Assembly (NCBI GenBank): GCA_910587795.1
Contig: CAJUNH010000001.1
Location: forward strand, 1-64,000
From: an uncultured Christensenellaceae bacterium
GTDB lineage: Bacteria; Bacillota; Clostridia; Christensenellales; CAG-314
Reading direction: 5' to 3'
DNA length: 64,000 nucleotides
The translations under genes were made by a program, and so were the position numbers. Below, one piece after another: positions 27,253 through 35,128 of this stretch (position 1 is its first letter; each line of letters opens with the position of its first letter). Below the pieces are notes generated by a model. The model saw only the letters and a program-made list of their open reading frames with translations. It ran no database searches and had not been told where the DNA came from.

Positions 27253-27705
27253 ATGGCAAAAAGAAATATAGTTAAAATGGGCGATCCGTTATTGCGTAAA
27301 ATCTGCAAACCGGTGGAATGTTTTGACCAAAAACTGTGGCAGCTGTTGGACGATATGAAAGAAACATTGGATTCTGCCGAAGGTTTGGGGCTTGCGGCTC
27401 CGCAGGTGGGTATGCTTAAACGCGTGTGTATAGTGGAATACGACAATAAGTATTACGAGCTTATCAACCCCGTGTTGATAAAAAGCAAAGGCAGATGTGT
27501 GGATAACGAAGGCTGTCTGTCGGTGGAAGGCTTCCGCGGATTGGTGGAGCGTCCTAAGGCAATAGACGTCGAGTATTTTGACCGACACGGGCAGAAAGTC
27601 GCTTTGCATGCCGAAGGGTATTTTGCGCGTGTTTTCTTGCACGAAATGGATCACTTGGACGGTATACTTTTTGCCGACAAAATGACAAAAAAAATTATGG
27701 ATTAG
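27253..27705 (+). CDS. def: Peptide deformylase
   Basis: A 150-residue metalloenzyme that removes the formyl group from new proteins. All three motifs are present: GLGLAAPQVG (I), EGCLSVEG with the metal cysteine (II) and HEMDHLDG with the two metal histidines (III). An in-frame GTG at 27178 would overlap priA; ATG 27253 has an AAAGAGG site and gives the normal length. It is followed 9 bp later by fmt, the usual functional pairing: Fmt adds and Def removes the formyl group. Confidence 0.96.
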   Translation: MAKRNIVKMGDPLLRKICKPVECFDQKLWQLLDDMKETLDSAEGLGLAAPQVGMLKRVCIVEYDNKYYELINPVLIKSKGRCVDNEGCLSVEGFRGLVERPKAIDVEYFDRHGQKVALHAEGYFARVFLHEMDHLDGILFADKMTKKIMD

Positions 27706-27714
27706 AGGTTATTG

Positions 27715-28641
27715 ATGAATATAATTTTTTTAGGTACGCCCGATTTCGGCGTACCTGCGTTAAACGCTATAATGCAGCGTCACAACGTTGCTGCGTGCGT
27801 TTGTCAGCCCGATAAGGTTGGTGCGCGCGGCAAAGTAGAATATTGTGCGGTTAAAAAATTTGCGCTCCAACATAATTTACCTCTTTATCAGTTTGAAAGG
27901 ATTTCCCGCGACGGTGCGGAAACGTTGAAGTCGCTTAATCCTGACATTATGGTTACCGCCGCATACGGACAGATTCTGTCTCAGCAAATAATAGATATTG
28001 CTCCCCACGGAATAATCAATATACACGGATCGCTTTTACCTAAGCTGCGCGGCGCAGCTCCCATTCAGTACGCCGTGTTGCAGGGATTAAATAAAACGGG
28101 AATTACAATTTTAAATACCGTACGTCAGGTGGACGCAGGGGAAATTATATTGCAAAAATCGTTGGAGATTGCTCCGTACGAAACTAACGGGCAACTGTTT
28201 GAGCGTATGTCGGCACTGGGAGCGGAAGCGGTTGTTGAGGCGTTGAACCTAATCGAGCAGGGTAAAGCTGTGTATACTCCGCAAAACGATGATGAGGCTA
28301 CGTTTAGCGGTAAAATTACCGCCGAGCAGGAACAAATAAACTGGTCGCTTCCGTCTAATGAGCTGATAAACCTTGTAAGAGCGTTAAATCCCAGCCCCGT
28401 TGCTTGGACAACCTGGCGCGGCAATCGTCTTAAAATCCATGCGTTACGTCCGTGCGAAACCGAATATTGCGGTAAAGCGGGGCAAGTGGTGGAACTAACA
28501 AAAAAACGTCTTGCCGTTATGTGCGGAGACGGAAAATCGGTTTATATAACGGAAATACAGGCTCCCAACGCTAAGCGTATGGATATCGTCAGTTTCTTAT
28601 GCGGTCATAGCTTTGCTTTGGGCGAGATATTGGGTGCGTAA
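27715..28641 (+). CDS. fmt: Methionyl-tRNA formyltransferase
   Basis: A 308-residue enzyme that formylates initiator Met-tRNA using 10-formyl-THF. FLGTPDFGVPAL opens the Rossmann-like domain, and the catalytic loop reads NIHGSLLPKLRGAAPIQ near residue 105. A C-terminal OB-like tRNA-binding domain begins around 205. ATG 27715 is preferred to the TTG at 27712 because AGAGG spacing is better. The stop TAA shares one base with the rsmB ATG. Confidence 0.96.
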   Translation: MNIIFLGTPDFGVPALNAIMQRHNVAACVCQPDKVGARGKVEYCAVKKFALQHNLPLYQFERISRDGAETLKSLNPDIMVTAAYGQILSQQIIDIAPHGIINIHGSLLPKLRGAAPIQYAVLQGLNKTGITILNTVRQVDAGEIILQKSLEIAPYETNGQLFERMSALGAEAVVEALNLIEQGKAVYTPQNDDEATFSGKITAEQEQINWSLPSNELINLVRALNPSPVAWTTWRGNRLKIHALRPCETEYCGKAGQVVELTKKRLAVMCGDGKSVYITEIQAPNAKRMDIVSFLCGHSFALGEILGA

Positions 28642-29912
28642 TGAACGTTGCGTTTTTAAAAAGTTATCAGGTATTGCACGAGATTTATATAAATAAAGCT
28701 TTTTCGACAATCGCGTTAAACCGCGAGCTAAACGGCTGCGCCGTAAAGGACAAAGCTCTTATTACCCGTTTAACGTACGGCGTACTGGATAACGATATAA
28801 AGTTGACGTACGTATTGTCTAAGTACGTGCGTAAGCTGCCTAAGGGCGACGCATTGATTTTTCTTAAAATGGGCGCATATTGTCTTACGGAACTATCGAT
28901 AAAGCCGTATGCGGTAGTTAACGATATTGCCGAGCTTGCTAAGATTACCGAAGATAAATACATTGTGGGATTTGTCAACGCAACGTTAAAAAGGCTGTCG
29001 CAAACGATAGACGAGTTTGATGATTTTCCGACGGATTATTTGGAGAATTTATCCGTTAGATATTCTTATCCGTTGTGGGCTTTAAAAAAACTGGTTAAGG
29101 ATTACGGCAGAGAACTTGCCGAACGTATCGTTTCTTGTGTGCTCGAACAACGCTCTTCCGTACGTTTTAGTAAGCCGATTGATATCAAAGCTATAAAAGA
29201 TAAATACGGCTGTGACGGTCAAATTACGCCTTTTAACGACGCGTATTATATAACGGGAGCTTTGAATGCCGACGGAGCGGAGTGTACGTATCAAAGCTTA
29301 TCTTCTATGGCGATAGCCCGAATATGCGCCTATAAATTAGGATGTAACGGTAAAATGCTGGACTGTTGCAGCGCTCCGGGAGGCAAATCCGTTTACGTTA
29401 AGCAGCTGTGTCCAAACAGCGACGTTACTGCCTGCGACGTACATCCGCATAGAGTAGAACTTATTAATGCGTACGCTAAGCGTATGGACGTTGAATTAAT
29501 AACTCACTGTAAGGATATGACGGAGCCTTGCAGCGATTTTAACGAAGGTTACGACGTTGTTTTGTGCGATGTGCCTTGCAGCGGATTCGGGGTGCTTGAT
29601 ACGCGTCCGGATATTAAGCTTTTTAGGCAAAGCGAGGATCTGCCAGAATTAATGGGCTTGCAGCGCAGGATACTTTCAAACTGTGCAAATTACGTTAAAA
29701 AGGGCGGTTATTTGGTTTATTCTACTTGTACCGTATTTGATAACGAAAACGGACAAAATATACGTAAGTTTTTAAACGAGCGCGACGATTTTAAATATTC
29801 TGCGATAAATCTGCCCCAATTTCCAAATGCAGACGGTAAAGGCAGTTATCAGTTTTTGCCTTGTAACGACGGGGTACAAGGGTTTTTTGTGGCGGTTTTG
29901 CAGCGGATATAA
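28641..29912 (+). CDS. rsmB: 16S rRNA (cytosine-967 C5)-methyltransferase RsmB
   Basis: A 423-residue protein with an N-terminal NusB-like RNA-binding domain and a C-terminal SAM-dependent domain. LDCCSAPGGKSVYVK (motif I, about residue 239), DVPCSGFGVL with the catalytic cysteine and STCTVFDNENGQN carry the RsmB/NOL1/NSUN signatures. It methylates C967 of 16S rRNA. It overlaps fmt by one base, so it is translationally coupled, as commonly seen in this block. Confidence 0.94.
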   Translation: MNVAFLKSYQVLHEIYINKAFSTIALNRELNGCAVKDKALITRLTYGVLDNDIKLTYVLSKYVRKLPKGDALIFLKMGAYCLTELSIKPYAVVNDIAELAKITEDKYIVGFVNATLKRLSQTIDEFDDFPTDYLENLSVRYSYPLWALKKLVKDYGRELAERIVSCVLEQRSSVRFSKPIDIKAIKDKYGCDGQITPFNDAYYITGALNADGAECTYQSLSSMAIARICAYKLGCNGKMLDCCSAPGGKSVYVKQLCPNSDVTACDVHPHRVELINAYAKRMDVELITHCKDMTEPCSDFNEGYDVVLCDVPCSGFGVLDTRPDIKLFRQSEDLPELMGLQRRILSNCANYVKKGGYLVYSTCTVFDNENGQNIRKFLNERDDFKYSAINLPQFPNADGKGSYQFLPCNDGVQGFFVAVLQRI

Positions 29913-29954
29913 TTTATTAAATTAAGATTTATACATATATAAACATAAACAATT

Positions 29955-30998
29955 ATGACGATCTTACAGGATTTTACTTTAAGCGAACTTACCGATTATC
30001 TTACGGCTAACTATTCCGTTAAGCCGTTTGTCGCCAAGCAGATTTTTGAGTGGTTGGTTAAATCGGCAGACTTTGATGATATGACTAATATCTCTAAGCA
30101 GTTAAGGCAAACTCTTGCGGAAAATTGTATTGCCGTTGCGGCAAATATTGCGGAAACGTATACTTCGCCGATAGACGGTACTCAAAAATTTTTGTTCCGC
30201 CTTGCCGACGGTAATGTTGTAGAGGGAGTATTGATGAAGTACAAATACGGCAATACTTTGTGCGTGTCCAGTCAGGTAGGCTGCCGTATGGGCTGTAAAT
30301 TCTGCGCAAGTACGTTGGACGGGCTGGTACGTAATTTGTCTGCGGGAGAAATATTGTCGCAGGTACTTTCCGTTAACGCTTTGGGTAACGGAAAGGAACG
30401 TTATGTAACGAATATCGTTTTGATGGGCAGCGGCGAACCGTTGGACAATTACGACAACGTAATTAAATTTTTGCGTTTGGTAACCTGCGTAGAAGGCATT
30501 AATATTTCTCCGCGTAATATATCGCTGTCCACATGCGGGATTGCTCCTAAAATGCGCGAGTTGGCAAACAGCGAGTTTCAACTTAATTTAACGCTTAGTT
30601 TGCACAATGCCGACAACGGCGAACGCAAACAAATTATGCCTGTTACCAACGCTTACTCCGTGGAGGAGGCTGTTGCCGCATGCCGATATTATTTTGAAAA
30701 AACAGGGCGTAGGATTATCGTTGAATACACGTTGATAAACGGACAGAACGATACTCACGCGCACGCTCTTAAACTTGCATCGCTGCTTAGGGGAATGTCG
30801 TCGCACGTAAATATTATTGCGCTTAATCCCGTTAAGGAAACGGGGCTTAAAGGTACAAGCGAAGCTAACGTAAAAAGATTTTTGGGTTACTTAAACTCGT
30901 TGGGCATATCTGCTACGCGCAGACGTACAATGGGGCAGGATATAGAGGGGGCTTGCGGACAACTCCGCCGCAGATACTTAACAGAAAAACATGATTAA
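29955..30998 (+). CDS. rlmN: 23S rRNA/tRNA adenine-C2 methyltransferase RlmN
   Basis: A 347-residue radical SAM enzyme. The CxxxCxxC cluster is in GCRMGCKFCAS (about residues 112-121), and the methyl-carrying cysteine near the C-terminus appears in GQDIEGACGQLRR. The family methylates A2503 of 23S rRNA and A37 of some tRNAs. In B. subtilis rlmN is followed by prpC-prkC-rsgA; here rsgA starts eight bases before the rlmN stop and the phosphatase-kinase pair is missing. Confidence 0.97.
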   Translation: MTILQDFTLSELTDYLTANYSVKPFVAKQIFEWLVKSADFDDMTNISKQLRQTLAENCIAVAANIAETYTSPIDGTQKFLFRLADGNVVEGVLMKYKYGNTLCVSSQVGCRMGCKFCASTLDGLVRNLSAGEILSQVLSVNALGNGKERYVTNIVLMGSGEPLDNYDNVIKFLRLVTCVEGINISPRNISLSTCGIAPKMRELANSEFQLNLTLSLHNADNGERKQIMPVTNAYSVEEAVAACRYYFEKTGRRIIVEYTLINGQNDTHAHALKLASLLRGMSSHVNIIALNPVKETGLKGTSEANVKRFLGYLNSLGISATRRRTMGQDIEGACGQLRRRYLTEKHD

Positions 30999-31863
30999 AC
31001 AAGGAACTATCGTAAAGTCCGTAGGAGGAGTATTTACTGTTATAGATAACAACGGCGATAAAACGGTGTGTTATTCTCCCAAAAAATTTCGATATAACGC
31101 AGACGATATAATTATAGGCGATATTGTTAATTTTGAGGATTTAAAACGCGGCAAGGGGTTGATTGTGGAAGTTAATCCCCGCAAAAATAAACTTGCCCGC
31201 CCCGAAGTTGCCAACGTAGACGTTTGTTTGATTGTAGTTGCGTGCGAACCTCAGCCGGACTATTATCTTGTTGATAAGGTTTTGATTAATTGTTTTCAGC
31301 AGGGCATAGAGCCTGTTATAGTAGTTAATAAAACCGACTTAACGACCGAAACATATAACGAGGTTGTATTAAATTTTTCCAAAGTGGCGGAAATTGCTGC
31401 GGTTTCTGCACTTGACGGCAGCGCTTGTAAGCTTAATAAATATTTTGCTGACGGACAAGTGGTTTGTTTTGCAGGTCAGTCCGCCGTGGGAAAAACGTCT
31501 TTGCTAAACAGCCTTATTCCGTCAGTTGACGGACAAGTGGGCGGATTATCGCAAAAATCGGGCAGAGGTATGCATACGACGCGGCACGCAACGTTGCACC
31601 GTATGCAAAGCGGGTTTATTGTGGATACGTGCGGATTTTCTTTGTGCGATATCAAAAATATACGTCCGGACGAACTGCGGTTATATCTAGACGATATGGT
31701 AAATCTTTCTCATAACTGCAAATATTCTTCCTGTACCCATACGGCAGAGCCTAATTGCGCGGTAAAGAATGCCGTAGACTGCGGACGGTTTAATCGCGAC
31801 AGATATAACCGCTATGTAGAAGAATATAACGAGTTGGTCGAATTTGAAAAGAACAAGTACTAG
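30991..31863 (+). CDS. rsgA: Ribosome small-subunit-dependent GTPase RsgA
   Basis: A 290-residue circularly permuted GTPase acting in 30S maturation. The OB-fold lies first (to about residue 70), then NKTDL (G4, near 112), the P-loop GQSAVGKTSLLNSL (G1, near 160) and DTCGF (G3). A C-terminal zinc site reads HNCKYSSCTHTAEPNC. The start overlaps rlmN by eight bases. An 8-bp inverted pair ACAAAGAC/GTCTTTGT at 31864-31912 follows the stop but lacks a T run. Confidence 0.97.
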   Translation: MIKQGTIVKSVGGVFTVIDNNGDKTVCYSPKKFRYNADDIIIGDIVNFEDLKRGKGLIVEVNPRKNKLARPEVANVDVCLIVVACEPQPDYYLVDKVLINCFQQGIEPVIVVNKTDLTTETYNEVVLNFSKVAEIAAVSALDGSACKLNKYFADGQVVCFAGQSAVGKTSLLNSLIPSVDGQVGGLSQKSGRGMHTTRHATLHRMQSGFIVDTCGFSLCDIKNIRPDELRLYLDDMVNLSHNCKYSSCTHTAEPNCAVKNAVDCGRFNRDRYNRYVEEYNELVEFEKNKY

Positions 31864-32035
31864 ACAAAGACCGTTTTGTAAATAAAATCATTGACTAAGG
31901 GGTGTCTTTGTGATATCGTTGTAGAAAAGCATAATAATTTTGCGCGTATTTCCATTTGCTTTTCTTTTGGGCGAAAACGCGTCTTAAAAACGAAAAAAAG
32001 AGATTAAGCGTTTTAAAGTTTAATAGGGAGAATTT

Positions 32036-32677
32036 ATGCGAAAGATTTTTGTTAGCCCGTCAATACTTTCCGCAGACTTTGCGCGACTGGAAAAGGAATG
32101 TAAGTCGTTGGAAAAAAGCGGCGCCGATTGGATTCACTGCGATGTGATGGACGGAAAATTTGTGCCGAATATTTCATTCGGTTTGCCGGTATTAAAAAGT
32201 ATACGTAAGTGTGTGGTAATACCCCTAGACGTACATTTAATGATTGAGGAGCCTATTCGTTACGTAAAACAGTTTGCCGAAATAGGTGCAAATATTATTA
32301 CATTTCATATCGAGGCTGCTCAGGACGTTAAGGCGACGGCGGATTTAATACGTTCCTGCGGAAAAAAAGTCGGGCTTTCCGTTAAGCCGAATACTCCCGT
32401 TGAAGATTTACTTCCGTATAAAGGTTTGTTCGATATGGTTTTGATTATGTCCGTCGAACCTGGGTTCGGCGGTCAAAAGTTTATTGAAAGCAGCGTGGAT
32501 AAAATCCGTAAAGCAAGAGAATTGTTTCCCGACGCGCTTATCGAGGTGGACGGCGGTATCAATGCCGATACTGCAAAGTTTGTTACAGAGGCGGGCGCGG
32601 ATGTAATCGTAGCGGGCAATGCGGTAATGCAGGCTCATAACCGAAAGGACGTAATCGAAAATTTGCGCAAGTTATAA
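32036..32677 (+). CDS. rpe: Ribulose-phosphate 3-epimerase
   Basis: A 213-residue TIM-barrel enzyme interconverting ribulose-5-phosphate and xylulose-5-phosphate. Signatures SILSADFARLEKE, HCDVMDGKFVPNISFG (metal histidine and catalytic aspartate), HLMIEEP, MSVEPGFGGQKF and VDGGI are all visible. A GGGAG site precedes ATG 32036. It keeps its Firmicutes position after rsgA; thiN, next in B. subtilis, is not present. Confidence 0.97.
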   Translation: MRKIFVSPSILSADFARLEKECKSLEKSGADWIHCDVMDGKFVPNISFGLPVLKSIRKCVVIPLDVHLMIEEPIRYVKQFAEIGANIITFHIEAAQDVKATADLIRSCGKKVGLSVKPNTPVEDLLPYKGLFDMVLIMSVEPGFGGQKFIESSVDKIRKARELFPDALIEVDGGINADTAKFVTEAGADVIVAGNAVMQAHNRKDVIENLRKL

Positions 32678-32894
32678 TTGTCTGTAATTGATGCCGCATA
32701 CTTTACTATGCGTATTATTTGTTACGCTGTTTTGTAAGTTATGTCTTGTAAGCTTTTGCTTATTGCGCTATAACTGTAAAGTGGTTTTAAATCGAAGTAA
32801 CGGTTAAAAGCTTTTGAAAATATTATTTCGTATTTTGTAACTTTTTGCGGAAATTAGACATATATTACAGCAAAAAGCAAAGGGAGATAATAAT

Positions 32895-32987
32895 ATGAAA
32901 AATAAAATCTGCTGCGTTAAATTGCCTGCTCCGCTTGGTGCGTTTCTTAAATTGATACTCGGCAAACTCGTTATAGGAAAGAAGTAA
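32895..32987 (+). CDS. spoVM: Probable stage V sporulation protein M (SpoVM)
   Basis: A 30-codon gene encoding MKNKICCVKLPAPLGAFLKL followed by ILGKLVIGKK. The pattern KLP-x-x-LG-x-(F/I)-(L/V)-(K/R)-x-x-LG matches the known amphipathic-helix protein SpoVM (B. subtilis: 26 residues with KLPKFLGG and AMLG), which senses membrane curvature and localises spore coat assembly. Location supports it strongly: in B. subtilis spoVM lies between the rpe-thiN genes and rpmB-yloU-yloV, exactly this neighbourhood. AAAGGGAG lies eight bases upstream and a strong terminator follows. The C-terminus is a few residues longer than usual. Confidence 0.82.
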   Translation: MKNKICCVKLPAPLGAFLKLILGKLVIGKK

Positions 32988-32993
32988 TTATAA

Positions 32994-33030
32994 AAATGCT
33001 TACCCTTGCTAAGGATAAGCATTTATTTTT
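32994..33030 (+). terminator. Intrinsic terminator after spoVM
   Basis: AAATGCTTA at 32994-33002 pairs with TAAGCATTT at 33016-33024, and CCTT/AAGG extends the stem inside. ATTTTTT follows. It ends the block transcript just after spoVM. Confidence 0.9.
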
Positions 33031-33092
33031 TAATCAATGTATTTATTAATCTTAGATTATCTATTCGGTAGCGGCGGTTTCTTCTGCGACGG

Positions 33093-34076
33093 TTATTTCG
33101 CCGCCGTCGTTTCCGTCGGCTCTTCGGTTTTTAACCATTTCCATTTTTTCCAAAGTTTATCCGTTTGTTTAAACAGCAATGGGTAAACGCCTATCATCAA
33201 AAACGATACTACGGCGTACCTTGTAACGCGAAAGATTCGCTCGAACCAAATTGCGGATTTGTAGTCGGGGTAAATTGCTCCCACAATCAATTTAAGCAGC
33301 TCGTTAAATCCTAAGTAAAGACCTCCGCCGACGGCAACGCGCAGTATAACGCGCCACCAAATTTTTGTGTTGTCGAATTTTACGACTTTTTCCTCGAACA
33401 ATACGCCGCACGTTAAACCTATAAGCAGACCGTACGCGGTATAAAAGTCGCTTGTAGTGCAATAAAAAAATCCCGCAAATCCTACAAGCAGTATTCCTCC
33501 GTAAATAAAATATTTGTTGGCAACTATTGCGTACAGAAAGTTTAGCAAAAATACCATTCCTACGCCCAATGCTAAGCCGCATACTACGTCGGTTGGATAA
33601 TGCGCTCCTAAATATGTGCGCGATAACGCTACAAGTATGGGGATAACAACGGATATTGCTATCAGCCATTTCCATTTTTTATTTTTATATACAACCGTTG
33701 CTCCTACAAACGTCGACGCCGAACCCGACGAGTGACCGGACGGAAACGAATATCCGTCTACGTCGCGAAGATTTTGTATGCCGAATCCGCTGTCAAACGG
33801 GCGCGTACGGCATACGATGTTTTTTATAAGAGGGTTTATAAGCGCTGTGGACGCCATTATAAATCCTACTCTTTCGCCGCCTTTTTTGTCCAATCCCCAG
33901 TACAGCAAGCCTACAATTCCCACCAAAATCATTTCTTCGCCGAACATAGAAATAAAATTCATAAGGTAGTACAAAAAACTGCCCTTGCCGCCTAAACTCT
34001 GAAACCACAGTATAAAGTCGTTTTCAAACCCCAGATACCAGGTGTTGCCGATTGCGGCGGATAATAATGCAATCAT
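33093..34076 (-). CDS. PAP2-family phosphatase, membrane bound
   Basis: A 327-residue membrane protein with the PAP2 phosphatase triad of motifs: KNIVCRTRP (I), SFPSGHSSGSAS (II, catalytic histidine) and ALSRTYLGAHYPTDVVCG (III, nucleophilic histidine), between about residues 85 and 165. About eight membrane segments surround and follow them, with a charged C-terminal tail. Relatives dephosphorylate undecaprenyl, phosphatidate or similar lipid phosphates; which one is not determined. It is inverted between spoVM and rpmB. GGAG precedes ATG 34076. Confidence 0.92.
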   Translation of the reverse strand: MIALLSAAIGNTWYLGFENDFILWFQSLGGKGSFLYYLMNFISMFGEEMILVGIVGLLYWGLDKKGGERVGFIMASTALINPLIKNIVCRTRPFDSGFGIQNLRDVDGYSFPSGHSSGSASTFVGATVVYKNKKWKWLIAISVVIPILVALSRTYLGAHYPTDVVCGLALGVGMVFLLNFLYAIVANKYFIYGGILLVGFAGFFYCTTSDFYTAYGLLIGLTCGVLFEEKVVKFDNTKIWWRVILRVAVGGGLYLGFNELLKLIVGAIYPDYKSAIWFERIFRVTRYAVVSFLMIGVYPLLFKQTDKLWKKWKWLKTEEPTETTAAK

Positions 34077-34265
34077 ATTTTTCTCCTATTATAATATTTA
34101 TAAATTGTAAAACCCTTTAAAAACAACTGCGCTGTGTATATCGGCGGTGTCTACGGCAAATACTATCAAAAACAAATAGTTGCGCATATGCATTTTATGC
34201 AAGTAAAGACGTATCAGTGTAATATTTATCTTAACATAACATTTCGTCAAATGCAATAGGGGCGT

Positions 34266-34293
34266 AAAAAAATCCCGAACAAAACGTTCGGGA
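34266..34293 (-). terminator. Intrinsic terminator of rpmB
   Basis: TCCCGAAC at 34273-34280 pairs with GTTCGGGA at 34286-34293 around a 5-base loop. Seven A precede it on the plus strand, which read as a T tract on the minus strand. It lies 27 bp beyond the rpmB stop. Confidence 0.88.
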
Positions 34294-34319
34294 TAAATAA
34301 ACAAAAGTATACGGGTAAA

Positions 34320-34499
34320 CTAGTCTTCTTTGCTCAGTGTTCTAAGACAACGAGTGCAAATATATTCTGCAGATGTCATACCTTCCAACTTAACCTTTTT
34401 AAGATTGGCGCTGTAAGTTTTGGGCGTTTTTCTGTTAGAGTGAGAAACTTTGTTGCCTGACATTTTGCTTTTACCGCATATAGCACATACCTTGGACAT
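34320..34499 (-). CDS. rpmB: Ribosomal protein bL28
   Basis: A 59-residue ribosomal protein of the large subunit. It begins MSKVCAICGKSKMSGNKVSH, then SNRKTPKTYSANLKKVKL, and ends with a CxxC (ICTRC). Together with the N-terminal CAIC this gives the four-cysteine, zinc-binding version of bL28. The start has GGAGGTG seven bases upstream. In B. subtilis rpmB also lies opposite in strand to yloU, in the same position. The gene has its own promoter and terminator. Confidence 0.96.
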   Translation of the reverse strand: MSKVCAICGKSKMSGNKVSHSNRKTPKTYSANLKKVKLEGMTSAEYICTRCLRTLSKED

Positions 34500-34549
34500 G
34501 ATTACACCTCCGTGTAGGAAAAATTGTTTTGTTAATTTAACGCTTCACT

Positions 34550-34578
34550 ATGATAGCATTTTTTGCAAGATTTGGCAA
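34550..34578 (-). promoter_or_regulatory. Promoter for rpmB
   Basis: Read on the minus strand, TTGCCA (34578-34573) and TATCAT (34555-34550) are spaced by 17 bp. The start point would be near 34543, leaving a 43-base leader. Confidence 0.6.
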
Positions 34579-34678
34579 GCAAATAGTATTAAAAAAATAA
34601 ATATTGTGGTTTATAGCAATAAATGGCGATTTTTCGACGTTTTTTATCACTTTTGTACTTTGTTTTTGCAAAAATTGC

Positions 34679-34707
34679 TTGATAAAAATTAATTTATGCT
34701 GTAAAAT
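34679..34707 (+). promoter_or_regulatory. Promoter for the asp23-fakA operon
   Basis: TTGATA at 34679-34684 and TAAAAT at 34702-34707 are separated by 17 bp. Transcription would begin near 34714, 26 bases before the ATG. The region is divergent from the rpmB promoter. Confidence 0.55.
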
Positions 34708-34739
34708 TATAATAACTATGTACTAGGAGGTAAAACTGA

Positions 34740-35090
34740 ATGGCATTACGTACCCAAAATTCGTATGGAGCAATAACCGTTTCGGACGAAGTTATTGCGT
34801 CGCTTGCGGGACACTTGGCTACCGAATGTTACGGGGTAGTAGAGGTTGTGCCGTTCAATTTCTCCGATTCGTTTACGGATATTTTCAAGCGCAGCGGAAA
34901 AGGCCGCGGAGTACGCATTGCAACCAAAGGCGACAGAATTTTCGTCGATTTATTTGTTAAAATTAAATATGGTTTGCCGGTTTCTGCAGTGTCGTCAAGT
35001 TCGAAAAAGACCGTCAAATACGGCTTAGAGCATTTTACGGGAATGATTGTCGATTCAATAGACGTGCATGTCGTAGGGGTTAAGCTGTAA
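34740..35090 (+). CDS. Asp23/Gls24 family envelope stress protein (YloU-like)
   Basis: A 116-residue protein of the Asp23/Gls24 family, with the opening YGAITVSDEVIASLAGHLATECYG and later GVRIATKGDRIFVDLFVKIKYG typical of YloU. Family members are membrane-associated and linked to cell envelope stress; YloU is commonly paired with the fatty-acid kinase gene. An AGGAGG site precedes ATG 34740. fakA follows after 38 bp. Confidence 0.93.
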   Translation: MALRTQNSYGAITVSDEVIASLAGHLATECYGVVEVVPFNFSDSFTDIFKRSGKGRGVRIATKGDRIFVDLFVKIKYGLPVSAVSSSSKKTVKYGLEHFTGMIVDSIDVHVVGVKL

Positions 35091-35128
35091 CGTTTACTTT
35101 AGCGAAATAATCGAGGAATATTATAATC

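Noticed and set aside
31864..31912. ACAAAGAC/GTCTTTGT pair after rsgA as a terminator
   Set aside because: The loop is over 30 bases and no T tract follows.
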